A stretch of DNA of 48,890 bases from SAR86 cluster bacterium. Its GTDB lineage: Bacteria > Pseudomonadota > Gammaproteobacteria > Pseudomonadales > Pseudohongiellaceae. Position 1 is the stretch's first letter. Every line of letters starts with the position of its first letter. Below the pieces are notes generated by a model that had not been told where the DNA came from, did no database searches, and saw only the letters and a program-made list of their open reading frames with translations. Made by a program: the position numbers and the translations under genes. The stretch is taken from the NCBI GenBank assembly GCA_002401885.1, contig NVUL01000015.1, positions 1 through 48,890 on the forward strand, in the 5' to 3' direction. Shown in pieces: positions 1 to 7,743 of this stretch.

Positions 1-162
1 GGCTTGATCATCTTAGGCATTCTGGTGGTGTTCATTGGAGGCTCATTGGGTCTCTATGCATGGCGCGCTCCTGCCTTAAAAGGCGGTGGTTTGTTCGCGA
101 TCGGGGTTTCTCAATGCGGAATCGATGAATCGGTGTTGGAGCATCGAGCCATATTAGCGTAG
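1..162 (+). CDS. C-terminal fragment of a membrane protein (5' end outside window)
   Basis: Frame 1 is open from the first base to a TAG at 160-162 and gives 53 residues. The first about 20 residues (LIILGILVVFIGG and onward) form one strong transmembrane helix ending in YAWRAP, followed by a short soluble tail that is rich in glycine at first. The start lies outside the window, so the family cannot be named. The hydrophobic register and absence of stops support real coding, but 53 residues are too few to assign a function. Confidence 0.5.
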   Translation, partial: GLIILGILVVFIGGSLGLYAWRAPALKGGGLFAIGVSQCGIDESVLEHRAILA

Positions 163-235
163 AAAGGCAGGGCGTGGAACCATCTCGCCCGCGGTGTTAA
201 AGCGACTGTCCGCTTAATCGAATCGAGGAAAGTTA

Positions 236-409
236 ATGTTTAGATCATCCGCCATCGTTTCGCTGTGCCTTGTGTCTACGGCATTACTCGCTCAATCTAG
301 CACCGATCCCTATTTTACGACCTACCACGTTGCCGGCAAGGTACACATGCTGCAGTCACTCGATGCCGCCGACGTGTTGCCGATAGTCTATGATGAGCTG
401 ACGCAGTAA
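236..409 (+). CDS. small exported protein of 57 aa, possibly a gene remnant
   Basis: This short ORF has a good ribosome binding site (GAGGAAAG, 6-13 bases before ATG 236) and a clear Sec signal peptide (MFRSSAIVSLCLVSTALLAQ). The mature part is only about 37 residues. Its segment TTYHVAGKVHMLQS resembles the first strand of exported metallo-beta-lactamase-fold hydrolases, which often read like VAGNVYMLxG just after the signal. The rest of that fold, including any HxHxD zinc motif, is absent. It could be a truncated remnant of such a gene or a genuine small secreted protein. The MBL resemblance is from memory and is weak. Confidence 0.4.
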   Translation: MFRSSAIVSLCLVSTALLAQSSTDPYFTTYHVAGKVHMLQSLDAADVLPIVYDELTQ

Positions 410-512
410 TTGCAGAATCCAGGAAGGCTTGCGCTGTTGCCTTCTCGGTCCTAAACTCCTCAATTCGCAATAAAGCTGTAGCCGAGCTTAGACAACTCTT
501 TTTGGAATCCCT

Positions 513-1076
513 ATGATCAAGCACCTCAACACCGTCTGGCTGGTCGTGGTGGCTGTGATTCTGGGAATGATTGTTATCAATCCTGAGTGGCTGACTCGCG
601 AATCGATATCGCAATTGCTCAATCAGATGGGCTCAATGGCACTCATTATCTATGTATTGATGTCGCTAACCCGTTCGATACTGTTGATTCCATGTACGCC
701 GTTTGTCTTGGCTGGAGCGATTTCCTTCCCGCAATGGCCCTTTTTGGTGTTCGCTATATCCCTTGCAGGAGTTGTGGTTGGGGCATTCCTAGTATACAGT
801 TTCCCCTCTTTTGGCGGCTACGATAGGTTGCTGGAAGAAAAGTACCCAGAAAAAATCGCTAACTTGAAGGCCAAAATGCAGCATAAGAATGCGTTTTGGT
901 TTGTAGTTGGTTGGTCTTTCTTCCCCTTAGTACCCACCGATGCAGTTTGCTATGTTGCGGGGATTGCTAAGATGCCGCTGAGGAAAATGCTGACAGCATT
1001 ATTACTCGGCGAACTACCATTAGTAGCCGTGTACGTTTTTCTCGGTGCGGAAATTGGCGAGTGGCTTAGAATATGA
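513..1076 (+). CDS. VTT/DedA-like (TVP38/TMEM64 family) inner-membrane protein
   Basis: The 187-aa product is an integral membrane protein with about five hydrophobic segments. It carries the VTT (SNARE-associated) domain pattern: a re-entrant stretch near SILLIPCTPFVLAGAISFP, a cytosolic loop (GGYDRLLEEKYPEKI), and the conserved turn FFPLVPTDAVCYVAGIAKM before the last helices. Proteins of this superfamily are linked to phospholipid or undecaprenyl-phosphate translocation across the inner membrane. The stop overlaps the start of the next gene by four bases (ATGA), so the two are translationally coupled. The partner is a PmtA-like phospholipid methyltransferase, which supports a lipid role. 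Substrate is not determinable here. Confidence 0.8.
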   Translation: MIKHLNTVWLVVVAVILGMIVINPEWLTRESISQLLNQMGSMALIIYVLMSLTRSILLIPCTPFVLAGAISFPQWPFLVFAISLAGVVVGAFLVYSFPSFGGYDRLLEEKYPEKIANLKAKMQHKNAFWFVVGWSFFPLVPTDAVCYVAGIAKMPLRKMLTALLLGELPLVAVYVFLGAEIGEWLRI

Positions 1077-1633
1077 ATGCAAGATTAAAATTTAGTGATT
1101 CGCTGAATCTAATCAAGAGCTTTAGGACTTCTGGGACAATTACGCCCAGTTCTAAGGTCTTGATTAAGACGCTTCTTGCTCCTATAGACTTCACTGCGGC
1201 GCGCTGCATTATCGAGCTAGGCCCTGGCACCGGTTGTGTTACACGTTCTCTTTTGAAACGAATGCACTCCGACTGTATTCTAATCTGCTTCGAAGTGAAT
1301 AATGACTTCGTCGATCAGTTGGCAACATTACAAGATCCTCGCCTGCGGGTGGTCAATGCCTGTGCATCGTCCATTCGATCTATTCTCGATGAGCTTCAAA
1401 TAAAAGAAGTCGATCACGTTGTTTCCAGTCTACCGTTGGCTTTGATTGATGATGAAGTGGTTAAAAACATTCTCGAATCGGTGCGATCGAATTTACGCGA
1501 AGGCGGCCGCTTCTTGCAATTTCAGTACAGTTTGAGTAACTACTCAGAACTAAAGCCAATCTTCAAAAACGTGAAATTAGATTTTACGTTCCGAAATATG
1601 CCTCCGGCATTTGTCTATGAGTGCACGAAGTAA
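1073..1633 (+). CDS. PmtA-like phospholipid N-methyltransferase
   Basis: The product is a 186-aa class I SAM-dependent methyltransferase. Motif I is IIELGPGTGCVTRSLL (about residues 44-59), followed by the acidic end of strand 2 (CFEVNNDF) and a motif IV-like VVSSLPLALID. The C-terminus FRNMPPAFVYECTK and the phrase FLQFQYSLSNY match the signature of PmtA/COG3963 phosphatidylethanolamine N-methyltransferases, which also resemble rRNA adenine dimethylases. The N-terminal SGTITPSSKVLIK agrees with the same family. It is coupled by a 4-bp overlap to the upstream VTT membrane protein. Expected role is SAM-dependent methylation of phosphatidylethanolamine at the membrane; the exact lipid and number of methyl groups are inferred. 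Confidence 0.75.
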   Translation: MNARLKFSDSLNLIKSFRTSGTITPSSKVLIKTLLAPIDFTAARCIIELGPGTGCVTRSLLKRMHSDCILICFEVNNDFVDQLATLQDPRLRVVNACASSIRSILDELQIKEVDHVVSSLPLALIDDEVVKNILESVRSNLREGGRFLQFQYSLSNYSELKPIFKNVKLDFTFRNMPPAFVYECTK

Positions 1634-1755
1634 GTTGCCTCATATTCTAGTTAGCCAGCTCGATCAGAAAATTGAGACCACTCAGCATCCAAACCTCTTC
1701 GCACGCATCGTCTTATCATCACGTAGCGAATAATAGTGAACACTAGGAGACCACC

Positions 1756-2415
1756 ATGTCATTAAGAATCAACGATACTGCTCCAAATTTTCGGGCACAG
1801 ACCACCCAAGGCGAAATTGACTTCCATGAATGGCTTGGGGAAAAATGGGGTGTACTCTTCTCACATCCTAAGGACTTTACCCCAGTCTGCACCACCGAAT
1901 TGGGTTATATGGCTGGACTTGAAGATGAGTTTACCAAGCGCAACTGCAAGATCATTGGGCTGAGTGTCGATCCGGTAGATAACCATGAGGCTTGGGCTAA
2001 GGATATAGAAGAGACCCAGGGTCATGCCGTTAACTTCCCGATGATCGGTGATAGCGACCTGAATGTGGCGAAGCTTTACAATATGCTCCCTGCCGATGAG
2101 CCGGGTAGCTCAGACGGTAGAACAGCGGCAACGAACGCTACGGTACGTTCGGTATTTGTTGTGGGCCCTGACAAGACGATCAAGTTGATGTTGACCTATC
2201 CGATGACCACGGGGAGAAACTTCGACGAAATACTGCGCGTGCTCGATTCCATGCAGTTAACCGCAAAACATAAGGTGGCGACACCAGTGAACTGGAAAAA
2301 CGGGGATGATGTGATAATCGTTCCTTCCGTATCCGATGAGGATGCGAAAGAAATGTTCCCGGAGGGCTTTAACACTATCAAGCCTTATCTGCGCACAGTC
2401 AAACAGCCCGACTGA
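1756..2415 (+). CDS. 1-Cys peroxiredoxin (Prx6/AhpC-TSA family)
   Basis: The 219-aa protein has the peroxidatic cysteine at about residue 45 in DFTPVCTTELG, preceded by LFSHPKD, the Prx6-type active site. The C-terminal extension (VATPVNWKNGDDVIIVPSV and onward) is the Prx6 dimerisation domain, and the length fits the family (about 210-220). It reduces hydrogen peroxide and organic or phospholipid hydroperoxides in the cytosol; no resolving cysteine in the 2-Cys arrangement is seen. The start is supported by AGGAGA eight bases upstream. The gene is monocistronic and ends in a strong hairpin terminator. Confidence 0.93.
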   Translation: MSLRINDTAPNFRAQTTQGEIDFHEWLGEKWGVLFSHPKDFTPVCTTELGYMAGLEDEFTKRNCKIIGLSVDPVDNHEAWAKDIEETQGHAVNFPMIGDSDLNVAKLYNMLPADEPGSSDGRTAATNATVRSVFVVGPDKTIKLMLTYPMTTGRNFDEILRVLDSMQLTAKHKVATPVNWKNGDDVIIVPSVSDEDAKEMFPEGFNTIKPYLRTVKQPD

Positions 2416-2448
2416 TCTTCGAAGATAAGACTCTGGATGCAGTTAGAG

Positions 2449-2481
2449 AAGCTGACGTGCGATGCACGTCAGCTTTTTTTT
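2449..2481 (+). terminator. Rho-independent terminator of the peroxiredoxin gene
   Basis: A perfect 12-bp stem (AAGCTGACGTGC / GCACGTCAGCTT) with a GAT loop is followed by a run of T. The stop codon of the converging PQQ dehydrogenase gene lies at the end of this T-tract. The minus-strand side lacks a T-run, so it should act mainly on the plus strand. Confidence 0.92.
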
Positions 2482-4531
2482 ATGGAAGTTTGAAGGCGAC
2501 GAGCTCGGGGCTGTACTCTCGGTCACCAATCGCGACGAGTATGTACTGCTCTCCCTCGTGGAGATAGCTGATCGGGGGTCCGGATGTCCCAGCTTCCAAT
2601 TCAACTTCCCAAACAATGTCACCTGACTCTTTGTTGTAGGCTCGGAACATCGGGCCGCCGCTATTTGTTGCAATCTCGACAGGCATATCAACAGGGATTC
2701 GTCCGCCCGGTCGCTGATTGGTGAGTCCCTCGCCGAGGAACAGTAAAGTCTTGGTGAGTAGTGGCGTGGGTCGTCCTGGCATCCCAAGTGGGCCTAAGTC
2801 TAAATCCACGAGATCAGGATGCTCGGTCGGGCCATTTCCATTCGGCACCATCCACACATGCTCGCCAGTATTCATATCGATAGCCGTAATACGCCCGTAC
2901 GGAGGCTTGAACAGGGGTAGTCCGCGAGGTCCCGCGATCCAGCGTCTCGAGCCTTTCACGTAGCTGAGATTCGTAACCTCCGGGTCGCCAGGCAAAATAT
3001 CGGCAACGAATGGCGATGTTATTGAAGGAATGTACAGGTATCCCGTCTCCGGGTCGAAGGCAGCGCCCTGAACGTCTGCGCCACCCTGCGAGCCTGGTAA
3101 TTGAATCGTTCCCAAGGTTCCATTTGGGTTGTCGCTGCTAATAGATGGTGGTGTGAAGAGGGGGCCTGTCACATAGTTGTTAAAAATCTCTAGCGCTTCC
3201 GCGCGTAACTCCGGCGTAAAATCGATCAGGTTATCAACGGTTGCCCCCTGACGATCGAAAGGAGCGGGTCGAGTCGGAAAGGGCTGTGTGAGTGAGGTGA
3301 TTTCTCCCGGCACGTCGGACTGCGGCACTTCCCGCTCTTCTATTTCCCAGATAGGCTCGCCTGTTTCGCGGTTGAAGACGAAGGCGAAGGCCTGCTTGGT
3401 AAGTTGCGTGATCGCCTTTACCGGTTCGCCATCTACGGTGATATCCATCAAGATTGGTGCCGCGGGCGGATCGTAGTCCCATAGGCCATGATGAACCGTT
3501 TGGTAGTGCCAAACCCGGTCGCCGGTCTCTACATCGACAGCCACTAGAGACTGGCTAAACAGATTGTCGCCGATGCGATGGCCGCCATACATGTCGTTAG
3601 TTGAGGAGGAGATAGGCATGTACACGAGGCCTAGCTCTTCATCGGCACTGAACAGCGCCCAAACGGGTGAGTGACCGGTGTAGGACCAGGATCGGTCCTG
3701 CCAACTAGCCGTGCCGAACTGTCCTTCCTGTGGAATGGTGTTGTAAGTCCAGCGCAATTCGCCAGTGCGTACATCGAAGGCATGTACGTCGCCGCGGAAG
3801 GCTTCTTTGTTAGAGAACGTGTCCGACATGGATTGACCGATGAGGACTATGTCTCGTACCACAGTTGGCACGCCGCCCCAGCGAAATCGCTCGGCACCCT
3901 CGGGCATAAGTTGCAGATTGGTGCGGCCATCGATACCGAAGCCCTCTATCGGTTCTCCATTGCCGGCATTCAGGGCGTATAAATAGACGCCGCGTTGCAC
4001 CAAAATGCGTCGGTCGTTGCCTTCGCTCCAGTAGGCGACTCCCCTGGTATTTGCGCCAGGCAGTCCATCTACCCCGCCAAAGGGCTCCTGAACCCAAATC
4101 GTCTCGCCAGTGCCGGGATTGAATGCCTCGACTAGGCCTACACCATTCGGTACATAGGCGATGCCATTCTTCACTATCGGCGCAGATGTCCAGGTGGAGG
4201 TATAGCGCTGCGCTGGATTCATGGTGGAATAGTAGGCATCTAGCGCAGGCCTTCTCCAAGCTATTTCAAGCTCTGCTACATTGCTGGCATCGATTTGATC
4301 TAGGCTGGTATATTTAGACTGGCCATTGTCGGCGGCGTAGGCTCCCCATTCGCCCTCGGGGGACGGGTTGGCCTGTTCTGCAAGAGGCGCCACAGCGGCC
4401 ATAGAATCGGGCGCTTCAGGGGCTGCAGGCTCCGGCTCTGGGCTGCAGCTAATCAGCAGAGCAGCAAGAGCTGCCAGGCTAAGTGCGCGCAGAGAGTGCG
4501 AAGGAGTTGTTATTGGTGTTGACCAGCTCAT
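2480..4531 (-). CDS. PQQ-dependent dehydrogenase, membrane-bound glucose dehydrogenase-like lipoprotein
   Basis: The 683-aa quinoprotein has a type II signal peptide with lipobox LLISC (Cys about 29), so it is probably a periplasm-facing lipoprotein. The lipobox cysteine is its only Cys, which rules out the vicinal disulfide of methanol dehydrogenases. The propeller starts at EWGAYAADNGQSKYTSLDQI. The segment VHHGLWDYDPPAAPILMD, followed by LTKQAFAFVFNRETGEPIW, matches mGDH-like PQQ dehydrogenases. There is no N-terminal five-helix quinone-binding domain as in E. coli Gcd and no haem motif, so the electron acceptor must be a separate protein. AGAGG precedes the ATG. The gene stands alone. The sugar or alcohol substrate is unknown. 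Confidence 0.85.
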   Translation of the reverse strand: MSWSTPITTPSHSLRALSLAALAALLISCSPEPEPAAPEAPDSMAAVAPLAEQANPSPEGEWGAYAADNGQSKYTSLDQIDASNVAELEIAWRRPALDAYYSTMNPAQRYTSTWTSAPIVKNGIAYVPNGVGLVEAFNPGTGETIWVQEPFGGVDGLPGANTRGVAYWSEGNDRRILVQRGVYLYALNAGNGEPIEGFGIDGRTNLQLMPEGAERFRWGGVPTVVRDIVLIGQSMSDTFSNKEAFRGDVHAFDVRTGELRWTYNTIPQEGQFGTASWQDRSWSYTGHSPVWALFSADEELGLVYMPISSSTNDMYGGHRIGDNLFSQSLVAVDVETGDRVWHYQTVHHGLWDYDPPAAPILMDITVDGEPVKAITQLTKQAFAFVFNRETGEPIWEIEEREVPQSDVPGEITSLTQPFPTRPAPFDRQGATVDNLIDFTPELRAEALEIFNNYVTGPLFTPPSISSDNPNGTLGTIQLPGSQGGADVQGAAFDPETGYLYIPSITSPFVADILPGDPEVTNLSYVKGSRRWIAGPRGLPLFKPPYGRITAIDMNTGEHVWMVPNGNGPTEHPDLVDLDLGPLGMPGRPTPLLTKTLLFLGEGLTNQRPGGRIPVDMPVEIATNSGGPMFRAYNKESGDIVWEVELEAGTSGPPISYLHEGEQYILVAIGDREYSPELVAFKLP

Positions 4532-4748
4532 GGGAATTACCTCTTTGGGTAGTAATTTCTATCGATGTCTCGATTCTAACCAATTACTGTGTACATAAGG
4601 AAACAATTCTCAGAGCTGTGGATGCGCATGGAGTCTTATGTTAGAAAGCATAACAATTACTGACTTTCGTATGGGCAGAAGAAAGAGAAATGGCGCTACA
4701 AATAGCGGGAGAGAATCTCAGTTCAGTAGCGCGCCAAAGCGTAAATCT

Positions 4749-4835
4749 CTAAAGAAAGACTAGGTAGGCAGCGAGAGCCACCATCAGTAATAAAGATAGA
4801 TTCACTTTATGTTGCGAATCGGTAGGGTTTTTCAC
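4749..4835 (-). CDS. 28-aa single-helix membrane microprotein
   Basis: On the minus strand a GTG start at 4835 is preceded by a strong GGAG ribosome binding site with six-base spacing. It encodes a short polar head (KNPTDSQHKVN) followed by one hydrophobic helix (LSLLLMVALAAYLVFL) and a TAG stop. The combination of a well-placed binding site, a transmembrane helix and an immediate stop is typical of small inner-membrane proteins. No family is recognised. It lies in the 368-bp gap between two divergent genes. Coding is plausible but unproven. Confidence 0.45.
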   Translation of the reverse strand: MKNPTDSQHKVNLSLLLMVALAAYLVFL

Positions 4836-4899
4836 GGGTTACTCCTTCTCGTTAAGGATTATCACTAGGTCAAGTTCACAGTTTTAAGGTTAGTCCACT

Positions 4900-5508
4900 A
4901 TGAAAGTATTTAATATGCGTCCAGCGTTCCATGGATATTCATCCAGTAGTATTGTGGCTTGGTACTACGAGCGCGCTTGGAATACTTTGACCGGAGCGAA
5001 GCGGGCGATCGTGGCTCGTGCTGTAGATTTGTATCTTCAGGAAATCGTACCGGAACACCGAACGATTAGGTTCAACGTTCCAGAGAACCTGGAAGACGGA
5101 GATCAGTTTCTCGAGTGTAATAAGAAAAATATAAAAATCATCGATGATTTCTTCGCCGACAATTCAGTAAGGTCCAAACACTTCCGCGACAACATGGAAA
5201 TATTCGTAGCACGGGCTATCGATCAGATATTTGAAACGGGTATTTGTGAAATTCTAAAGCAGAAACTTTTCCCCGAAGCGGTAATTCCTTATACGGAAGA
5301 TCAGCTAGATAATTTGCTTGTTGAAACGAATTCAAGTTACACGGAGGCCGTAAATGAATGCGTCAGAGTCTTCCGAAATGGACTAAGCGATGACACAAAT
5401 GAAGAGTTGGAAATATTAGAAAGTAAGCTGCTATCGGCACGCGAACTATTAGACAAGAACGTTGGCGTTATTGAGAATGAGTTGACGCGCCGCAAGGAAA
5501 AGAAATAG
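4900..5508 (+). CDS. uncharacterised 202-aa cytosolic protein
   Basis: I do not recognise this protein. It has no signal peptide or membrane segment and looks mostly alpha-helical. Its C-terminal third (about residues 145-202) is highly charged and heptad-like, ending in ENELTRRKEKK, and could form a coiled coil. The N-terminal part contains two aromatic patches (FHGYSSSS and VAWYYERAW). The start ATG 4900 follows AAGGTTAG. Base composition is AT-richer than its neighbours, and no partner gene is adjacent on the same strand. Acquisition by transfer is possible but not shown. Confidence 0.65.
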   Translation: MKVFNMRPAFHGYSSSSIVAWYYERAWNTLTGAKRAIVARAVDLYLQEIVPEHRTIRFNVPENLEDGDQFLECNKKNIKIIDDFFADNSVRSKHFRDNMEIFVARAIDQIFETGICEILKQKLFPEAVIPYTEDQLDNLLVETNSSYTEAVNECVRVFRNGLSDDTNEELEILESKLLSARELLDKNVGVIENELTRRKEKK

Positions 5509-5588
5509 TTTCTTCACATGTTAAAATGTTATGGAATGGCTTTGGATGAACTACGCGGTCCGGACATTGCCTATCGGGAGTTTAATGT

Positions 5589-6578
5589 ATGTTGCATGAT
5601 TCACTAGTATCACGGCGCCGAGTGCTCGCAGGCATGGCCGCCAGTAGTTTCTTGCCCTTCGGTAGCCTCTTGGCTGCTACAGCCGACAAGCAGATGCGCG
5701 GCGCGCTGATGATTCTCAGTACACCCTATACTGAATCGGGCGATGTGGACTACGAGGACCTAGCCAAAGAGGTCGCATTCTGCGAGCAGTGCGGCGTGCA
5801 GGGAATCGTCTGGCCGCAAAACTCCAGTGAACAGCGCTACCTAACAAAGGGCGAACGCATTCGCGGATTCGAAGTGCTTGCCGAGGCGAGTCGTGGCCGC
5901 AGCCTGTCCCTAACTCTTGGCGTGCAAGCCGATGATACGGCAGGCATGTTGGAGTATGCGCGCGTGGCCGAGTCACTCGAACCCGATGGCATGATCGCAA
6001 TTCCGCCGACATCGGCCGATTCTCTTGAACAGATTCGTGCCTATTATGCTGCGCTCTGTGAAATCACCGCCAGACCTATCTTCGTGCAGACCAGTGGTGG
6101 TCCAGAGATTGAGCTACCAATCGATTTTCTTGTGCAACTTGCCCGTGACTTTCCGCAGTGTGGCTACATAAAGGAGGAATACGGCAATGTGCATGCGCGT
6201 ATGTTGGCATTGCAAGAATTCCAGCCGAATCCGATTCGTAGTGTCTTCGGTGCAACTCTAGGAAGAGGCTGGCTGTATGAGATGCGCATCGGTACCGATG
6301 GGGTGATGACCGGCGGCACCATGTATGGTGATGTCTACGCGCGCCTCTGGCAGCTTCATCTCGAAGGAAATCAGGAAGAGCTCCGCGAATGTTACAGCAA
6401 GCTATTGCTGATGCAGAATCTCGACACGTTGATTCCAGGCGTGCGTCTGTATGTGCTGAAGATGCGCGGCGTATTCAAAACCACGAAATCGCGCCGCGGG
6501 GAATACAGTTTCTCAGGGCAGCAGATCGCGGAAATTGACTATCGCTTCGAGGCGCTTAAGCCGTATATGAGTGTCTAG
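5589..6578 (+). CDS. Tat-exported dihydrodipicolinate synthase/NAL-family lyase
   Basis: The 329-aa protein starts with a twin-arginine signal (SRRRVLAGMAASSFLPFGS), so it should fold in the cytoplasm and be exported. The rest is a DapA-like TIM barrel (from RGALMILSTPYTESGDVDYEDL) with the Schiff-base lysine in YIKEEYG (about K195). The usual GTTGE motif is replaced by WPQNSSEQRYLT, and the catalytic tyrosine of DapA (TPYYN) is replaced by IPPTSAD. It is therefore unlikely to make dihydrodipicolinate and more likely a keto-acid or sugar-acid aldolase or dehydratase. GGGAG lies about nine bases before ATG. No catabolic partners are adjacent. Confidence 0.78.
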   Translation: MLHDSLVSRRRVLAGMAASSFLPFGSLLAATADKQMRGALMILSTPYTESGDVDYEDLAKEVAFCEQCGVQGIVWPQNSSEQRYLTKGERIRGFEVLAEASRGRSLSLTLGVQADDTAGMLEYARVAESLEPDGMIAIPPTSADSLEQIRAYYAALCEITARPIFVQTSGGPEIELPIDFLVQLARDFPQCGYIKEEYGNVHARMLALQEFQPNPIRSVFGATLGRGWLYEMRIGTDGVMTGGTMYGDVYARLWQLHLEGNQEELRECYSKLLLMQNLDTLIPGVRLYVLKMRGVFKTTKSRRGEYSFSGQQIAEIDYRFEALKPYMSV

Positions 6579-6679
6579 CCAAGCTCTCCAAATTTAATAT
6601 GGCGACTCCTAGGTTGGCTTAGCGTTACGTTTATCCACTTGGGGCGCGCAGCGTAATTTTCGTGTGCTTGAGAGTCTAG

Positions 6680-6697
6680 TTGTCACACAATTGTAAT
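6680..6697 (+). promoter_or_regulatory. putative Pho box upstream of the PhoB-like gene
   Basis: TTGTCAC-ACAA-TTGTAAT is a 7+4+7 direct repeat resembling the PhoB consensus CTGTCAT-AWAT-CTGTCAT (five of seven matches in each half, 11-bp period). It lies 75 bp before the response regulator start, consistent with autoregulation. Assignment is by eye. Confidence 0.5.
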
Positions 6698-6772
6698 ATA
6701 CTGCTGGTTAAATAGGCGCTATAGAGTCGACTGCTTGGCGCAGTTTCAAATTAATTTCTAATTAGTACTCCA

Positions 6773-7477
6773 ATGCATCAATCCACAATTCTGATCGTTG
6801 ATGATGAAGTCGCCATTCGCGACATGGTTGCTGTCACTTTAGACTTAGCAGGCTATCGTAGTATCAGTGCAGCGAACTCCCATGACGCCCACGTATCCAT
6901 TATTGATCAAAAGCCAGATCTGGTGCTGCTGGATTGGATGTTGCCGGGAGGCAGCGGTATAGAGTTAGCGCGCAGGTTGCGACGCGACGAGATCACGAGC
7001 AATCTCCCAATCATCATGCTTACTGCAAAAACCAGTGAGGACAACAAGGTGCAGGGCCTCAGCGAGGGCGTGGACGATTATGTGACTAAACCCTTCTCGC
7101 CGAGGGAATTGATCGCACGTATCGAGACCGTACTTCGACGTGTGCATGGCAAACAGAAGGACAAGCCGCTGCGCGTATTCGAATTGGAGCTGGATCCATC
7201 GAGTCACCGAGTTTCGTTAGAAGGTCAACCGGTAGAAATGAGCGCCACAGAATTTCGGCTATTGAAGTTCTTCCTGTCGAATCAAGAGAAGGTGTTCAGC
7301 CGCGACCACATTCAAGATGCGGTATGGGGCAGTAATGTCTATCTGGAAGAGCGAACTATCGACGTGCACATACGTCGCCTGCGCAAGGCCCTGTCTTCAG
7401 TTGAAGGCACCTCGATTGACTACGCCAAATTGGTACAGACGGTGCGCGGGGCAGGATACCGCTTCTCAGTACGTTAA
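6773..7477 (+). CDS. phoB: PhoB-like OmpR-family response regulator
   Basis: The 234-aa protein has an N-terminal receiver (ILIVDDEVAIRDM; phospho-acceptor D54 in LVLLDWMLPGGSG; K106 in YVTKPFSP) and a C-terminal winged helix. The winged-helix domain carries LSATEFRLL-type and RTIDVHIRRLRKAL signatures. WMLPGGSGIELARRLRRD is characteristic of PhoB, which activates phosphate-starvation genes. A Pho-box-like repeat at 6680-6697 supports this and suggests self-regulation. No phoR kinase or pst genes are adjacent, unlike the usual phoBR pair, so the kinase must be elsewhere or the assignment is only to the PhoB subfamily. The downstream gene is convergent. Confidence 0.8.
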   Translation: MHQSTILIVDDEVAIRDMVAVTLDLAGYRSISAANSHDAHVSIIDQKPDLVLLDWMLPGGSGIELARRLRRDEITSNLPIIMLTAKTSEDNKVQGLSEGVDDYVTKPFSPRELIARIETVLRRVHGKQKDKPLRVFELELDPSSHRVSLEGQPVEMSATEFRLLKFFLSNQEKVFSRDHIQDAVWGSNVYLEERTIDVHIRRLRKALSSVEGTSIDYAKLVQTVRGAGYRFSVR

Positions 7478-7494
7478 TTCTAGCTCTCGCTCTA

Positions 7495-7743
7495 TTATCT
7501 AGCTATCAGCGAATCCCTTTCACGCTTATAAGTAGCATAGTCCTTTTGGTATTGGGCCTTGCAGCCGGCTTGCTGGGCTATGGGGATCTCCTCGCAGGCG
7601 CGTAGACCATTCTGCTGAATCGATTGATAGATGGCCTCATTGCTGCACGCATTCAAGCTGAGGGCTAGCAAGCCAAGCGACAGGGCTGCTAGGCGACCAG
7701 TAAAGTGCCTAGGGCGCGAAAGCGGTCTCTCAGGGATGTGCAT
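7495..7743 (-). CDS. small lipoprotein, 82 aa
   Basis: Starting at the ATG at 7743, seven bases after AGAGG, the product has a basic N-terminus, a hydrophobic helix and the lipobox SLNAC (Cys about 33). The mature part is about 50 residues, predicted helical and charged (QAGCKAQYQKDYATYKRERDSL), with two further cysteines (RACEEI and AGCKAQ) that could form a disulfide. A longer frame opens further upstream at 7794, but that start has no visible binding site. Small lipoproteins of this layout are common in gammaproteobacteria; the function is unknown. It converges on the PhoB-like gene, with 17 bp between them. Confidence 0.75.
   Translation of the reverse strand: MHIPERPLSRPRHFTGRLAALSLGLLALSLNACSNEAIYQSIQQNGLRACEEIPIAQQAGCKAQYQKDYATYKRERDSLIAR

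Noticed and set aside
4671-4763. 30-aa basic plus-strand ORF (MGRRKRNG and onward)
   Set aside because: No ribosome binding site is visible and it overlaps the end of the better-supported minus-strand microprotein.
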